Assembly (NCBI GenBank): GCA_017307165.1
Contig: JAFKGK010000001.1
Coordinates: forward strand, 434,001 to 498,000
Length of the DNA stretch: 64,000 nucleotides
Reading direction: 5' to 3'
Source of the DNA: Candidatus Melainabacteria bacterium
GTDB lineage: Bacteria > Cyanobacteriota > Vampirovibrionia > Obscuribacterales > Obscuribacteraceae
The notes under the pieces were generated by a model. The model did not search any database. It was not told the origin of the DNA and worked only from the letters and a program-made list of their open reading frames with translations. Positions 46,118 to 53,666 of this stretch are shown here, in pieces (position 1 is the stretch's first letter; every line of letters starts with the position of its first letter). Position numbers and translations under genes: made by a program.

Positions 46118-46933
46118 GTGAAGCAATATCTGGACCTTATCAAGTACGTGATGGAGAACGGCGAGCGTCGTGACGATCGTACAGGGACCGGCACGATTTC
46201 GGTTTTCGGCATGCAGACCAAATACGACCTGCGTCAGGGCTTTCCGCTTTTGACAACAAAAAAGGTCAACTTCAACGCAGTCGTGCGCGAGTTGATATGG
46301 TTTCTCAAGGGTTCCACCAATATCCATGATGATTTGCACGAACACACTGCTATCTGGGATGCATGGGCACGCGAAGACGGATCACTAGGTCCCATCTATG
46401 GCTATCAATGGCGCCAATGGCCCAAATACACTCTGGATCCGGCGACAAGTCTATATACAAAAGGGCATATCGATCAGCTCGGCAATATCATCAATGAGAT
46501 CAAGACAAACCCGGATTCTAGACGTTTGATCGTGACAGCCTGGAATGTTTCTGATCTCGACCAGATGGCTTTGCCACCTTGCCACATGATGTATCAGTTT
46601 TATGTCATCAATGGTCGGCTTGATTGCCAGCTCTATCAGCGTTCGGCGGATCTTGCCGTGGGCGTGCCGTTCAATATAGCCAGTTATGCTCTATTGATGA
46701 TGATGGTGGCCCAGGAATGCAAATTAATTCCAGGCATTCTCACTCATACTTTTGGTGATGCTCATATTTATATGGACCATCTAGATGGGCTCAAACAACA
46801 ACTCAAAAGAGAACCAGGCAAGCTGCCTTCGGTAAGCATGGCCAAAAAGCCTGTGTTCGAGATGACCTTCGAAGACATTCAACTCTCCAATTACGTGCAC
46901 CAGGGATTCATCAAGTTTCCCGTGGCTGTGTAG
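46118..46933 (+). CDS. thyA: Thymidylate synthase
   Basis: This enzyme methylates dUMP to dTMP using methylenetetrahydrofolate. At 271 aa it has ThyA length. It shows [12 protein letters not shown], the nucleophile block [12 protein letters not shown], and the dUMP-binding block [19 protein letters not shown], ending with KFPVAV. It starts with GTG at 46118 after a GGAG site. folA follows 23 bp later, matching the folate cycle link: ThyA makes dihydrofolate, which FolA reduces. Confidence 0.98.
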   Translation: MKQYLDLIKYVMENGERRDDRTGTGTISVFGMQTKYDLRQGFPLLTTKKVNFNAVVRELIWFLKGSTNIHDDLHEHTAIWDAWAREDGSLGPIYGYQWRQWPKYTLDPATSLYTKGHIDQLGNIINEIKTNPDSRRLIVTAWNVSDLDQMALPPCHMMYQFYVINGRLDCQLYQRSADLAVGVPFNIASYALLMMMVAQECKLIPGILTHTFGDAHIYMDHLDGLKQQLKREPGKLPSVSMAKKPVFEMTFEDIQLSNYVHQGFIKFPVAV

Positions 46934-46956
46934 AAAAGATATCCTGCTTCAAAAAG

Positions 46957-47526
46957 ATGCGAGATCGTTTTGACATAGTTTTAGCTTGTGACCTAGCCGG
47001 TGGGATTGGCAAGGACAATGCCTTGCCCTGGAAGCTCTCCACCGACCTCAAGTACTTTCGCGATCTGACCACATCCACTCCAGTGCCCAATGTCCTCAAT
47101 GCTGTAGTGATGGGACGCAAGACCTGGGAGTCACTGCCTCCTGCAGCCAGGCCTCTCAAGGGGCGCATCAATGTGGTGATTACGCGCAATCCTGATTATG
47201 TGATGCCTGAGGGGCATTTTGCCGTTGACTCTCTCGATGCTGCTCTCGATCTATTGGTGCAAGGACCTGTCGATCGAGTTTTTGTCATTGGTGGAGCCCA
47301 GATTTTTGATGAGGCACTCAAGCACGAACGTCTGGGTTTCCTGTATCTTACAGAGATAAGGGCTCATTTTGATTGCGATACCTATCTGCCTGATTATCGA
47401 CCCTTTTTGCAATTGATGTCTTGTTCCGAAGTGATGCACGAAAACGATATAGACTTTGTCTTTAAGGTATATCAACTCAATGTCCCGGATTATTTTGACC
47501 CACAGTATCTCAATCTCAACACTTAG
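46957..47526 (+). CDS. folA: Dihydrofolate reductase
   Basis: This NADPH-dependent enzyme regenerates tetrahydrofolate after the ThyA reaction. Motifs: GGIGKDNALPWKLSTDLKYF with the active-site acidic residue (Asp), VVMGRKTWESLP, and FVIGGAQIFDEAL for NADPH. It has 189 aa, slightly longer than E. coli FolA because of the C-terminus. The last 47 bases overlap the cytochrome gene in another frame. Confidence 0.97.
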   Translation: MRDRFDIVLACDLAGGIGKDNALPWKLSTDLKYFRDLTTSTPVPNVLNAVVMGRKTWESLPPAARPLKGRINVVITRNPDYVMPEGHFAVDSLDAALDLLVQGPVDRVFVIGGAQIFDEALKHERLGFLYLTEIRAHFDCDTYLPDYRPFLQLMSCSEVMHENDIDFVFKVYQLNVPDYFDPQYLNLNT

Positions 47527-47884
47527 CTCTTCGAGCCTTTTGATCTTTTCGGCCCTCATCTGTCTTTTGTCTTGCACTCTTGCGCCCATGCGCGCAGCCG
47601 ATAATAAGATTGCACGGGATCTCACTCCCAAAATGGCCTTTGTCAAAGGCAGTTGCTGGGGGTGTCATGCCCGGGGCGAAAATGCCATCAATGGTGATAA
47701 ACCCTTAAAGGGCAGTCTTTTTTTGAGAAAATATCCCGACGATATTGGCTTGGCTGCAACCATAAGAAAGGGCTTCCCTAAAAAAGGTATGCCAAGCTTT
47801 GCAAAAGAGCGGTTGAGCGATGCCGATCTTGCCTTGATCATCAAGTACATTCGTTCGTTGACCCCTCCGGTGGCATCTAAATGA
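47480..47884 (+). CDS. Small c-type cytochrome
   Basis: A signal peptide (SSSLLIFSALICLLSCTLAP) precedes one CxxCH heme-attachment motif (GSCWGCHARG) and a C-terminal MPSFAKERLSDADLALIIKY with the likely Met ligand, as in class I cytochromes. The product is about 134 aa and would be exported and matured by ResB/CcsA. The ATG at 47480 is inside folA; an in-frame ATG at 47456 is also possible. It ends in an ATGA overlap with aat. Confidence 0.87.
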   Translation: MSRIILTHSISISTLSSSSLLIFSALICLLSCTLAPMRAADNKIARDLTPKMAFVKGSCWGCHARGENAINGDKPLKGSLFLRKYPDDIGLAATIRKGFPKKGMPSFAKERLSDADLALIIKYIRSLTPPVASK

Positions 47885-48468
47885 GTGCAGATAGCAGCCG
47901 GATAGACATTGATCTACTTTTGTCAGCTTATTGCCAGGGGATCTTTCCCATGGGTGATGATGACGGAACGATCCGATGGTATTCGCCTGATCTTCGATGC
48001 ATTTTTGACTTTGATCAGTTTCATGTCTCTAAGAGATTGATGCGTACTTACAAGCAAGGTATCTATCAACTCGCTGTCAATCGTGACTTTAGAGCTGTGA
48101 TGTTAGCTTGCGCTGATAGGGATTCGACATGGATCAATCAGGAGATCCTTGATCTTTATTGCCGGCTCAATGATCTAGGTTATGCTCACAGTGTCGAAGC
48201 CTATTTTGAGGGGCAGTTGGCTGGTGGCTTGTATGGTGTCGCCATTGGTGGCGCATTCATGGGCGAGTCTATGTTTTTCAGACGGACAGATGCCAGCAAA
48301 GTAGCCTTGATCTATCTTGTACAGCGTATGCAAGAGAGAGGTTATGTCTTGCTCGATACTCAATACAACAACAATCACCTTCAGCAGTTTAATCCTCTGC
48401 TCATCTCCAGAGATGAGTATCTCAGTCGACTCGAAAAAGCATTGAGGATCGATTGTCGTTTTGCTTAA
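47881..48468 (+). CDS. aat: Leucyl/phenylalanyl-tRNA--protein transferase
   Basis: This enzyme adds Leu or Phe to N-terminal Lys or Arg of proteins, marking them for ClpAP through the N-degron pathway. Family blocks: YCQGIFPMGDDDGTIRWYSP, NRDFRAVMLACADR, WINQEILDLYCRLNDLGYAH, GGLYGVAIGGAFMGESMFF and LLDTQYNNNHLQQF. At 195 aa it is shorter than the E. coli protein at the C-terminus, as in many bacteria. Its ATG overlaps the cytochrome stop. Confidence 0.95.
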   Translation: MSADSSRIDIDLLLSAYCQGIFPMGDDDGTIRWYSPDLRCIFDFDQFHVSKRLMRTYKQGIYQLAVNRDFRAVMLACADRDSTWINQEILDLYCRLNDLGYAHSVEAYFEGQLAGGLYGVAIGGAFMGESMFFRRTDASKVALIYLVQRMQERGYVLLDTQYNNNHLQQFNPLLISRDEYLSRLEKALRIDCRFA

Positions 48469-48500
48469 TCGTATCCTATATATAGATACAATTTTTTTGA

Positions 48501-49154
48501 TCAAAATCCTGACTCGCCACCTGCACCTCCTTGTATTCGGTCACCTTGCACTCGGTCTCCTTGCTCGCCAGTATTAGAGTTGTTTGGATTTTGATTGTTG
48601 TCGATTATGCTCGCTCTAATCATTCGATCACCAATGCCGATGCGATTGACAGTATCCATGCCTCTGACTACACCGCCAAAGATCGCATACTGTCCATTGA
48701 GCTGAGGCATTTGTTTTTTGAGGATATAAAATTGACAGCTTGCCGAATTTGGGTTGTTTGAGCGAGCCATGGCAACAGCTCCTGGGACATGACCAAAATT
48801 GCGATTGATCTCCAGAGGGATTTGTCTGACCTGACCAGTCTGAGGGTCGACATAGTTACCCTGACCATTACCGATGGGACATCCTCCCTGGATCAGCCAA
48901 TTTTCGACGCGATGGAAGGTCTTGCCGTTGTAATAGCCACGTTGCACCAGGTCGATAAAGTTGCGGGCAGTATTGGGTACGCTGGTATAGATCCGTAATA
49001 TTATCGGGCCTTTGGTCGTCTCGATTAAGACAAAGACATCACCTCTTTGAGCCGAGGATTGGTTGCGATCGATAAGTAAGGCAAATATGAGAGCTAAGAC
49101 AATCAAGCTCGTTCTGAGTACGTAGGTTTTCGTTTTTTGCATTTCGTGGAACAT
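48501..49154 (-). CDS. Peptidyl-prolyl cis-trans isomerase, cyclophilin type, exported
   Basis: An N-terminal signal or anchor (TSLIVLALIFALLID) precedes a cyclophilin domain: GPIILRIYTSVPNTARNFI, GKTFHRVENWLIQGG, AVAMARSNNPNSASCQFYIL and YAIFGGVVRGMDTVNRI. The catalytic Arg in FHRV is present. A Gly/Asn/Gln-rich tail with repeated GDRVQGDRIQGG follows. It probably assists folding outside the cytoplasm. Confidence 0.93.
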   Translation of the reverse strand: MFHEMQKTKTYVLRTSLIVLALIFALLIDRNQSSAQRGDVFVLIETTKGPIILRIYTSVPNTARNFIDLVQRGYYNGKTFHRVENWLIQGGCPIGNGQGNYVDPQTGQVRQIPLEINRNFGHVPGAVAMARSNNPNSASCQFYILKKQMPQLNGQYAIFGGVVRGMDTVNRIGIGDRMIRASIIDNNQNPNNSNTGEQGDRVQGDRIQGGAGGESGF

Positions 49155-49186
49155 CGGACTGGGAGATTATTCATATACCCTGAAAG

Positions 49187-50188
49187 GTGGCCAACAAAAT
49201 GACTCTATATGCAGACCTTCACAGACACCTTGGTGGAGCCTTGCATCCTAGGATCATCTACAAGTTTTTGCAGCGTAGAGACCACCAGGTGCTGAGTTAC
49301 TTTCCTGACTACGATGGTTTCTACAACTGGTTTACACGTCCGTGTCGTACATTGGAAGAGTTCGTAAAGATCCACTCTCTAGTCGAAGAACTACAGAGTC
49401 TGGAACATCTTCCGTATTTTTGCCTGAGGTTGTGTCGAGGTGCCTACACTTTTGAAAACCTCGGTTATCTCGAATTGAGATACAACCCATTTTTTAGAAC
49501 AGATCACAAACAGTCCAATGATAAACGCGTTGGTCAGATGAACGAGATCGTCGAAGTGATATCGGCCAATCTCAGACCAAGTGAATACCCAATCACGGTA
49601 AAGCAGATACTTTGCTTTGATCGCCGATTGCCCACCGAACTCAACGAAGCTATCCTCAAGGTTGCCCAGGACAATATTGGTCCTGTCGTGGGAGTCGATC
49701 TGGCTGGACCAGAGATCAATACCGAAAAAACAGAGGACTGGATCAGGCTGATGGCCAAGGCACGTGCTTCAGGACTCAAGACAACTTGCCACCTTGGCGA
49801 AACAAGTATCGACAATGTCGATCCTCGATATTTCCCCACGCTTGATCGCATCGGTCACGGCATACATATTCCTCTGTCTCGTCCTGAGATGCTAAAAGAA
49901 TTAGCCAAGCGACAGATCACTCTCGAAGTCTGTCCGACTAGCTACAGGCAAACGGGTGTACTAAAAGATTTTGCTCAACTCAAATCAGTTTTTGCTCGCT
50001 GCAAGGAAGCAGGCGTAGCAATCGCTATCTGCACGGACAACCCTGGACGCAATCCCGCACCTTGCACCCTGCCTGGAGAATACGAGAGATTGATCGATCA
50101 TGACGTCATCGATTTTCATCAGCTCAAAGAGTTGCAAGCCGAAGCTTTTAGATCTGCGTTTGGTTTTGTTGGAGCAGCGCGCGTCTAA
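49187..50188 (+). CDS. Adenosine deaminase-like amidohydrolase
   Basis: This zinc enzyme of the ADA family has DLHRHLGGAL (two His ligands), GVDLAGPE, CHLGET (His and catalytic Glu), DRIGHGI and CTDNPG. In adenosine deaminases the last block reads TDDP; here the second Asp is Asn, which may change base recognition. At 333 aa it has family length. The substrate may be adenosine, adenine or a modified nucleoside and is not fixed. No partner gene is adjacent. Confidence 0.85.
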   Translation: MANKMTLYADLHRHLGGALHPRIIYKFLQRRDHQVLSYFPDYDGFYNWFTRPCRTLEEFVKIHSLVEELQSLEHLPYFCLRLCRGAYTFENLGYLELRYNPFFRTDHKQSNDKRVGQMNEIVEVISANLRPSEYPITVKQILCFDRRLPTELNEAILKVAQDNIGPVVGVDLAGPEINTEKTEDWIRLMAKARASGLKTTCHLGETSIDNVDPRYFPTLDRIGHGIHIPLSRPEMLKELAKRQITLEVCPTSYRQTGVLKDFAQLKSVFARCKEAGVAIAICTDNPGRNPAPCTLPGEYERLIDHDVIDFHQLKELQAEAFRSAFGFVGAARV

Positions 50189-50436
50189 AATTACGTAGAG
50201 ATTTTTACGAAATCGAAAAAATTTTTTGCGGGATTTTTTAGTCGCAGCGAGAGGCACCACGCATAGTGTGCTCTCTCGAAAGCTGCATGATGAGCCAATT
50301 TTGAGCGATGAAGTATTTTGGCAGCAGCGCTCGCCTCGATCGGTGAGGTCTTATTTGGTGCCAGGCCTCCAACAAAATATGTTGCTTTTTGCATGGATCG
50401 AATGTACTCTATGCAGCGTGTGGTGTGAATGTCGAA

Positions 50437-50454
50437 ATTTTGAAAATTCAAAAT
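50437..50454. promoter_or_regulatory. Near-palindrome, possible operator
   Basis: ATTTTGAA and TTCAAAAT are separated by AA. The site lies 244 bp upstream of the histone-like start in A+T-rich DNA. The binding factor is unknown. Confidence 0.3.
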
Positions 50455-50542
50455 CGCGACACAAATTTGGTGAGGGCCGAGAGCTCAAGCAATCGACAGA
50501 ATAGATAGCTCGAAAATTTCAGTGACAAAACATCCGCAATAG

Positions 50543-50600
50543 AAAAGTCCTAAGACTTACCGAAAGTTTTTAAAGTGCTTTCGCCTGCTTAGACTTTTTT
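50543..50600 (+). ncRNA. Nested stem-loop with T-run (terminator or small-RNA 3' end)
   Basis: The outer arm AAAAGTCCTAAG (50543-50554) pairs with CTTAGACTTTT (50588-50598) with one bulged C. The inner arm CGAAAG (50561-50566) pairs with CTTTCG (50578-50583). A run of T ends at 50600. It could end a small RNA or a leader transcript about 100 bp before the histone-like gene. Expression is unproven. Confidence 0.4.
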
Positions 50601-50697
50601 GCTTCGCTTAGATTTGATGTCCTTGATGATTTTCCTAATATCTCTCCATCGTTTTATGAGTTCGGTCTTCACTTTCTACCGTTCAGGAGGAAAATAA

Positions 50698-51375
50698 ATG
50701 GCCGTTAAAACGACTAAAAAGAAGACTACCAAGCGTACTAATCCTGCCGCTGCCGTAGCCGAAGAAACCAAGAAAGCAGCTGCCAAAAAGACTACTGCCA
50801 AAAAGGCAGCCCCTAAAAAAGCTACTGCTAAGAAAGCCGCTCCCAAGAAAGCAGCCGCCAAAAAGACTGTAGCTAAGAAAGCCGCTCCTAAAAAAGCAGC
50901 CGCCAAAAAGACTGTAGCTAAGAAAGCCGCTCCCAAAAAAGCAGCCGCCAAAAAGACTGTAGCTAAGAAAGCCGCTCCTAAAAAAGCAACAGCCAAAAAA
51001 GCAGTAGCTAAGAAAGCCGCTCCTAAAAAAGCAACAGCCAAAAAAGCAGTAGCTAAGAAAGCCGCTCCTAAGAAAGCAGCCGCCAAAAAGACTGTAGCTA
51101 AGAAAGCCGCTCCTAAGAAAGCAGCAGCTAAAAAGACTGTAGCTAAGAAAGCCGCTCCTAAGAAAGCAGCCGCCAAAAAGACCGTTGCTAAAAAAGCAGC
51201 TCCTAAGAAAGCCGCCGCCAAAAAGACTGCAGCTCCCAAAAAGTCTGTAGCTAAAAAGGCCGCTCCTAAAAAGTCCGTTGCTAAAAAGCCAGCTACCAAA
51301 AAGCCTGCCGCTAAAAAGCGTGTAGTAAAGGCAGAGGTATCAAGCCCGTCCATGGACTCAACCAACGAAATGTAA
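50698..51375 (+). CDS. Histone H1-like Lys/Ala/Pro-rich DNA-binding protein
   Basis: The 225-aa product is almost wholly Lys, Ala, Pro, Thr and Val. It is built from about nine copies of a 15-residue unit ([15 protein letters not shown]) and resembles the C-terminal tails of eukaryotic H1 and bacterial HC1/AlgP-like proteins. It would bind and compact DNA without sequence specificity. The ribosome site (GGAGGA) is near-ideal and the ATG is well spaced, suggesting high expression. The C-terminus is a short non-repetitive Val/Ser-rich tail. Three tandem terminator units follow. Confidence 0.88.
   Translation: MAVKTTKKKTTKRTNPAAAVAEETKKAAAKKTTAKKAAPKKATAKKAAPKKAAAKKTVAKKAAPKKAAAKKTVAKKAAPKKAAAKKTVAKKAAPKKATAKKAVAKKAAPKKATAKKAVAKKAAPKKAAAKKTVAKKAAPKKAAAKKTVAKKAAPKKAAAKKTVAKKAAPKKAAAKKTAAPKKSVAKKAAPKKSVAKKPATKKPAAKKRVVKAEVSSPSMDSTNEM
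50800..51290 (+). repeat. Tandem 45-bp repeats inside the histone-like gene
   Basis: Near-identical 45-bp units encode [15 protein letters not shown] and close variants. Differences are mainly synonymous, which points to recent expansion or gene conversion. Copy number may vary between strains. Boundaries are approximate. Confidence 0.85.
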
Positions 51376-51405
51376 TTTGGAGCAATCCAGATCCCATTTA
51401 AAGAG

Positions 51406-51482
51406 AAGGACCGCGTAAGCGGTCCTTTTTTCTTATTAGCGTAAGCGGTCCTTTTTTCTTATTAGCGTAAGCGGTCCTTTTA
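51406..51482 (+). terminator. Terminator with tandemly duplicated 3' arm
   Basis: AAGGACCGC-GTAA-GCGGTCCTT (51406-51427) followed by T is a full terminator. The 26-bp unit from 51413 (GCGTAAGCGGTCCTTTTTTC and following bases) is then repeated at 51439 and, partly, at 51465. This leaves three copies of the right arm and T-run but only one full left arm. Confidence 0.85.
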
Positions 51483-52094
51483 CTTTTGTGTATAGCCGTA
51501 CCAGGGGTTGCTATTGATCAAAGATGTCAGTTGCAGATCGAGCGAGCGAGTGTCTGTGGCATCAGCCTTGGTGACTAGTATCTTGTCTCCAGCCGTGTAA
51601 AATCCGCAGATCCATAGACGATTGCCTTCTTCGATGCAGCAGATAAATTGATGAAAGTCTCTCGGTTGGATCAAGTAATAGACAAAGCCGCAAACTTGCT
51701 TTTGGCTAAAAAACTGGATCAGGGTTTCTTTCCATTTGTGCTTGTCGATCAGATAGATCGTCTGCTTGACGGTGTTGCCAGTCTCGTCGTAGATCTGGCA
51801 GGCATTTTCCAGACATTCTATTTTTTGCCATTGCGCAGGCAGATAGACAAAGACAGGAGCATCCAGACCAAATCTCGAGCTATCCTTGGTAGGTAAATTG
51901 AGAGGTTTGAGTGACCATGAAGGCGTCTGTGATGAATGGATAAAGTTGTCGAATGAAAACTTGTCGCTTGGGGTATTTATTTTTGCAGCTAACGAGGGCA
52001 AGCTCGCTTCGACAGTTGTATCAGGAAAGATCCCCTTTTCGACAAAATCAGAAATGAGTTGCTGAAAGTACGAGTTGACCGTGGTCTGAGTCAT
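51480..52094 (-). CDS. Hypothetical protein, 204 aa
   Basis: This soluble protein has no signal peptide or membrane segment. It has an N-terminal helical part (YFQQLISDFVEKGIFPDTTV) and later alternating beta segments (VCGFVYYLIQ, FICCIEEGNRLWICGFY). I recognise no family. Its stop codon lies within the tandem terminator shared with the histone-like gene. Codon use resembles its neighbours. Confidence 0.6.
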   Translation of the reverse strand: MTQTTVNSYFQQLISDFVEKGIFPDTTVEASLPSLAAKINTPSDKFSFDNFIHSSQTPSWSLKPLNLPTKDSSRFGLDAPVFVYLPAQWQKIECLENACQIYDETGNTVKQTIYLIDKHKWKETLIQFFSQKQVCGFVYYLIQPRDFHQFICCIEEGNRLWICGFYTAGDKILVTKADATDTRSLDLQLTSLINSNPWYGYTQK

Positions 52095-52424
52095 TGGATC
52101 GATGCCTTTGGTGCTTAGCTAATTGTTAAAGGACTGCCCTCAAGAGTGCTAATGATATAGGAAACATTTGGACGGAATAAATAGTCTTTGCCCTAAGTTC
52201 TCAAAATGGGGACATGAAGATGATGTCAGGAGGAAAAGTGTAAAGATTTGTTTTTTGGCAAACGCCCGCATATCTTAGATTTGCGCAATTTACCAGAAGC
52301 TTACCTTTCAATACACTGTTTTTAATACTGCTTGCCTAGCATCATTTTCACTACTGAATGTTTGTTTTTGATAAACCAAACGTTTAGTGTTTGCTAGTAC
52401 AACTCACTGTTCTGGAGGTCTTAA
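52095..52424. other. Intergenic control region of the bufferin-like operon
   Basis: No gene is seen in this 330-base A+T-rich stretch between a divergent hypothetical gene and the RiPP precursor. A nested inverted repeat spans 52336-52397, close to the precursor start. No clean -35/-10 pair could be chosen. Confidence 0.5.
52336..52397 (+). promoter_or_regulatory. Nested inverted repeat upstream of the RiPP precursor
   Basis: Inner arms ACTGAATGTTTG (52353-52364) and CAAACGTTTAGT (52377-52388) pair over 12 positions, two being G-U in RNA. Outer arms CTAGC (52336-52340) and GCTAG (52393-52397) also pair. It ends 27 bases before the ATG. It could be a metal- or stress-responsive operator or a 5'UTR structure. 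Confidence 0.45.
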
Positions 52425-52670
52425 ATGACTAAAACCCAACTCGCAGCCGCTCTCGTTGCTGTACTCGGTCTTTCGTTGAACACTGCTGTCAAGGCAGCCG
52501 ACTCTACCGAGACTACCGAAGTCAAGAAAGAATCGTCGGTCAAGACTGACAAAGACGGCAAAGAGTACAAGAAAGAAGTAAAAGAAACCAAGAAATCTAA
52601 GAAAGAAAAGAAAGAAGGTTCTTGCAAAGGCAAGGAAGGTTCTTGCAAAGCCAAGGGCGAAGCTAAGTAA
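52425..52670 (+). CDS. Bufferin-like RiPP precursor (small secreted Cys-repeat peptide)
   Basis: The 81-aa product has a Sec signal peptide (residues 1 to about 24, ending AVKA), a Lys/Glu/Thr-rich spacer and a C-terminal core with two EGSCKxK repeats carrying Cys67 and Cys74, the only cysteines. This matches BufA-type precursors, whose short EGxC repeats are oxidised at cysteine by a DUF692/MNIO enzyme before export. The next two genes encode exactly those partners. In the characterised bufferins the modified cysteines sequester copper; the same role here is inferred. A GGAGG site lies 8 bases before the ATG. A hairpin separates it from the enzyme genes. Confidence 0.8.
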   Translation: MTKTQLAAALVAVLGLSLNTAVKAADSTETTEVKKESSVKTDKDGKEYKKEVKETKKSKKEKKEGSCKGKEGSCKAKGEAK

Positions 52671-52693
52671 TCGACCTTGTGGTTTTAGGTGTA

Positions 52694-52713
52694 GGGAGGA
52701 CGCAAGTCCTCCC
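52694..52713 (+). terminator. Hairpin between precursor and MNIO gene (attenuator-like)
   Basis: A perfect 8-bp stem GGGAGGAC / GTCCTCCC closes a GCAA tetraloop and is followed by TTCTTCTATTTGTTTG, a broken T-run. Partial termination here would give more precursor than enzyme, as is common in RiPP operons. Confidence 0.7.
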
Positions 52714-52751
52714 TTCTTCTATTTGTTTGTTTATTACCGGAGTGCTTGGAC

Positions 52752-53666
52752 ATGGGCCTCAAAAAAAGTGCCTTCATGCATAGTAAAGACCAGTTGCCTT
52801 ATCTAGGTATTGGTCTGGGACTTAGACGCGAGATCGCCAGCGAGACTCTGAGGAGCGACAAAATCGACTGGCTCGAGATCGTGCCCGAAAATTATATGCG
52901 CATAGGTGGACATGCTCGCCGCAGGCTGGCCAAAGCCAGAGCCAAGCATACTATCGTCACTCACGGGGTCAATCTTTCAATTGGATGCGCAGATCCGCTC
53001 GACCAAAATTATTTAGACGACTTAAAAGCTCTTCTCGATTACATCGATGCTCCCTGGTTTTCGGATCATCTTTGTTTTACCTCATTCGAAAGCGATTACA
53101 TGCACGAGCTATTACCTTTGCCGTTGACCGAGCAGGCAGCTCTGCATGTTGCCGATCGTGCAAAAAGAGTCCAGGAGTTTTGCAATCGGCCCTTTCTTTT
53201 GGAAAACATCTCTTATTACATGGATGTGCCTGGTTCTGAAATGCAAGAAGCGTCTTTTTTTGCCAGGGTTGTCGAGCGTGCGGATTGTGGCATCCTGCTT
53301 GACGTCAACAATGTATACGTCAATTCGATCAACCTAAATTTTGATCCGTATGTCTATCTGGCTGCCCTTCCACTAGAGCGAGTCGTGCAGATCCATGTGG
53401 CTGGGCATAGTCATACCGATACGCATCTCATCGATACGCATGGTGCGCCAATCATAGAGCCGGTTTTTGAGCTTTTGCAGCACGTCTTAGAGCGTTGTGA
53501 TGCTAAAGCCGTGATGTTGGAGAGGGATCAAAATTTTCCTGACTTTGTTGAGATCGAAAACGAGCTAGACATCATCCGCAAAATGGTCGAGTCCACATAT
53601 AGCTGCAAAACTGCTCGTAATATTTGTGACAGCACTATTGTGAACGATCTGGTGGCACCACTATGA
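52752..53666 (+). CDS. bufB: DUF692 / MNIO family RiPP-modifying oxidase (BufB-like)
   Basis: This is a multinuclear non-heme iron oxygenase of TIM-barrel fold that modifies cysteines in precursor peptides. The family starts with a GIGLGLR strand (here LPYLGIGLGLRREI). Metal-ligand blocks are WFSDHLCF, LLENISYY, ILLDVNNVYVN, QIHVAGHSH, HLIDTHGAPI and MLERDQNFP. It is about 304 aa, standard length. The ATG at 52752 was chosen with GGAG 9 bases upstream; TTG at 52746 is also in frame. Its stop overlaps the next start (ATGA), so enzyme and partner are coupled. Confidence 0.92.
   Translation: MGLKKSAFMHSKDQLPYLGIGLGLRREIASETLRSDKIDWLEIVPENYMRIGGHARRRLAKARAKHTIVTHGVNLSIGCADPLDQNYLDDLKALLDYIDAPWFSDHLCFTSFESDYMHELLPLPLTEQAALHVADRAKRVQEFCNRPFLLENISYYMDVPGSEMQEASFFARVVERADCGILLDVNNVYVNSINLNFDPYVYLAALPLERVVQIHVAGHSHTDTHLIDTHGAPIIEPVFELLQHVLERCDAKAVMLERDQNFPDFVEIENELDIIRKMVESTYSCKTARNICDSTIVNDLVAPL

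Larger units (their letters stand above)
50189..50697. other. Intergenic region upstream of the histone-like gene
   Basis: No credible gene is seen; short open frames here lack ribosome sites and family features. The stretch contains a near-palindrome ATTTTGAA-AA-TTCAAAAT (50437-50454) and a nested stem-loop with a T-run (50543-50600). The final GGAGGA site belongs to the histone-like gene. Confidence 0.55.

Noticed and set aside
50226..50504. 92-aa plus-strand frame and its antisense partner in the gap before the histone-like gene
   Set aside because: No ribosome site, no hydrophobic or catalytic pattern, and a poor start context; treated as non-coding.
50800..51290. Possible CRISPR array from regular spacing
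   Set aside because: The repeats are contiguous and coding, with no unique spacers and no cas genes nearby.
50676..51365. 229-aa minus-strand frame rich in Ala/Phe/Leu opposite the histone-like gene
   Set aside because: It is a mirror image of the Lys/Ala repeat codons; the plus strand has a strong ribosome site and a sensible product.
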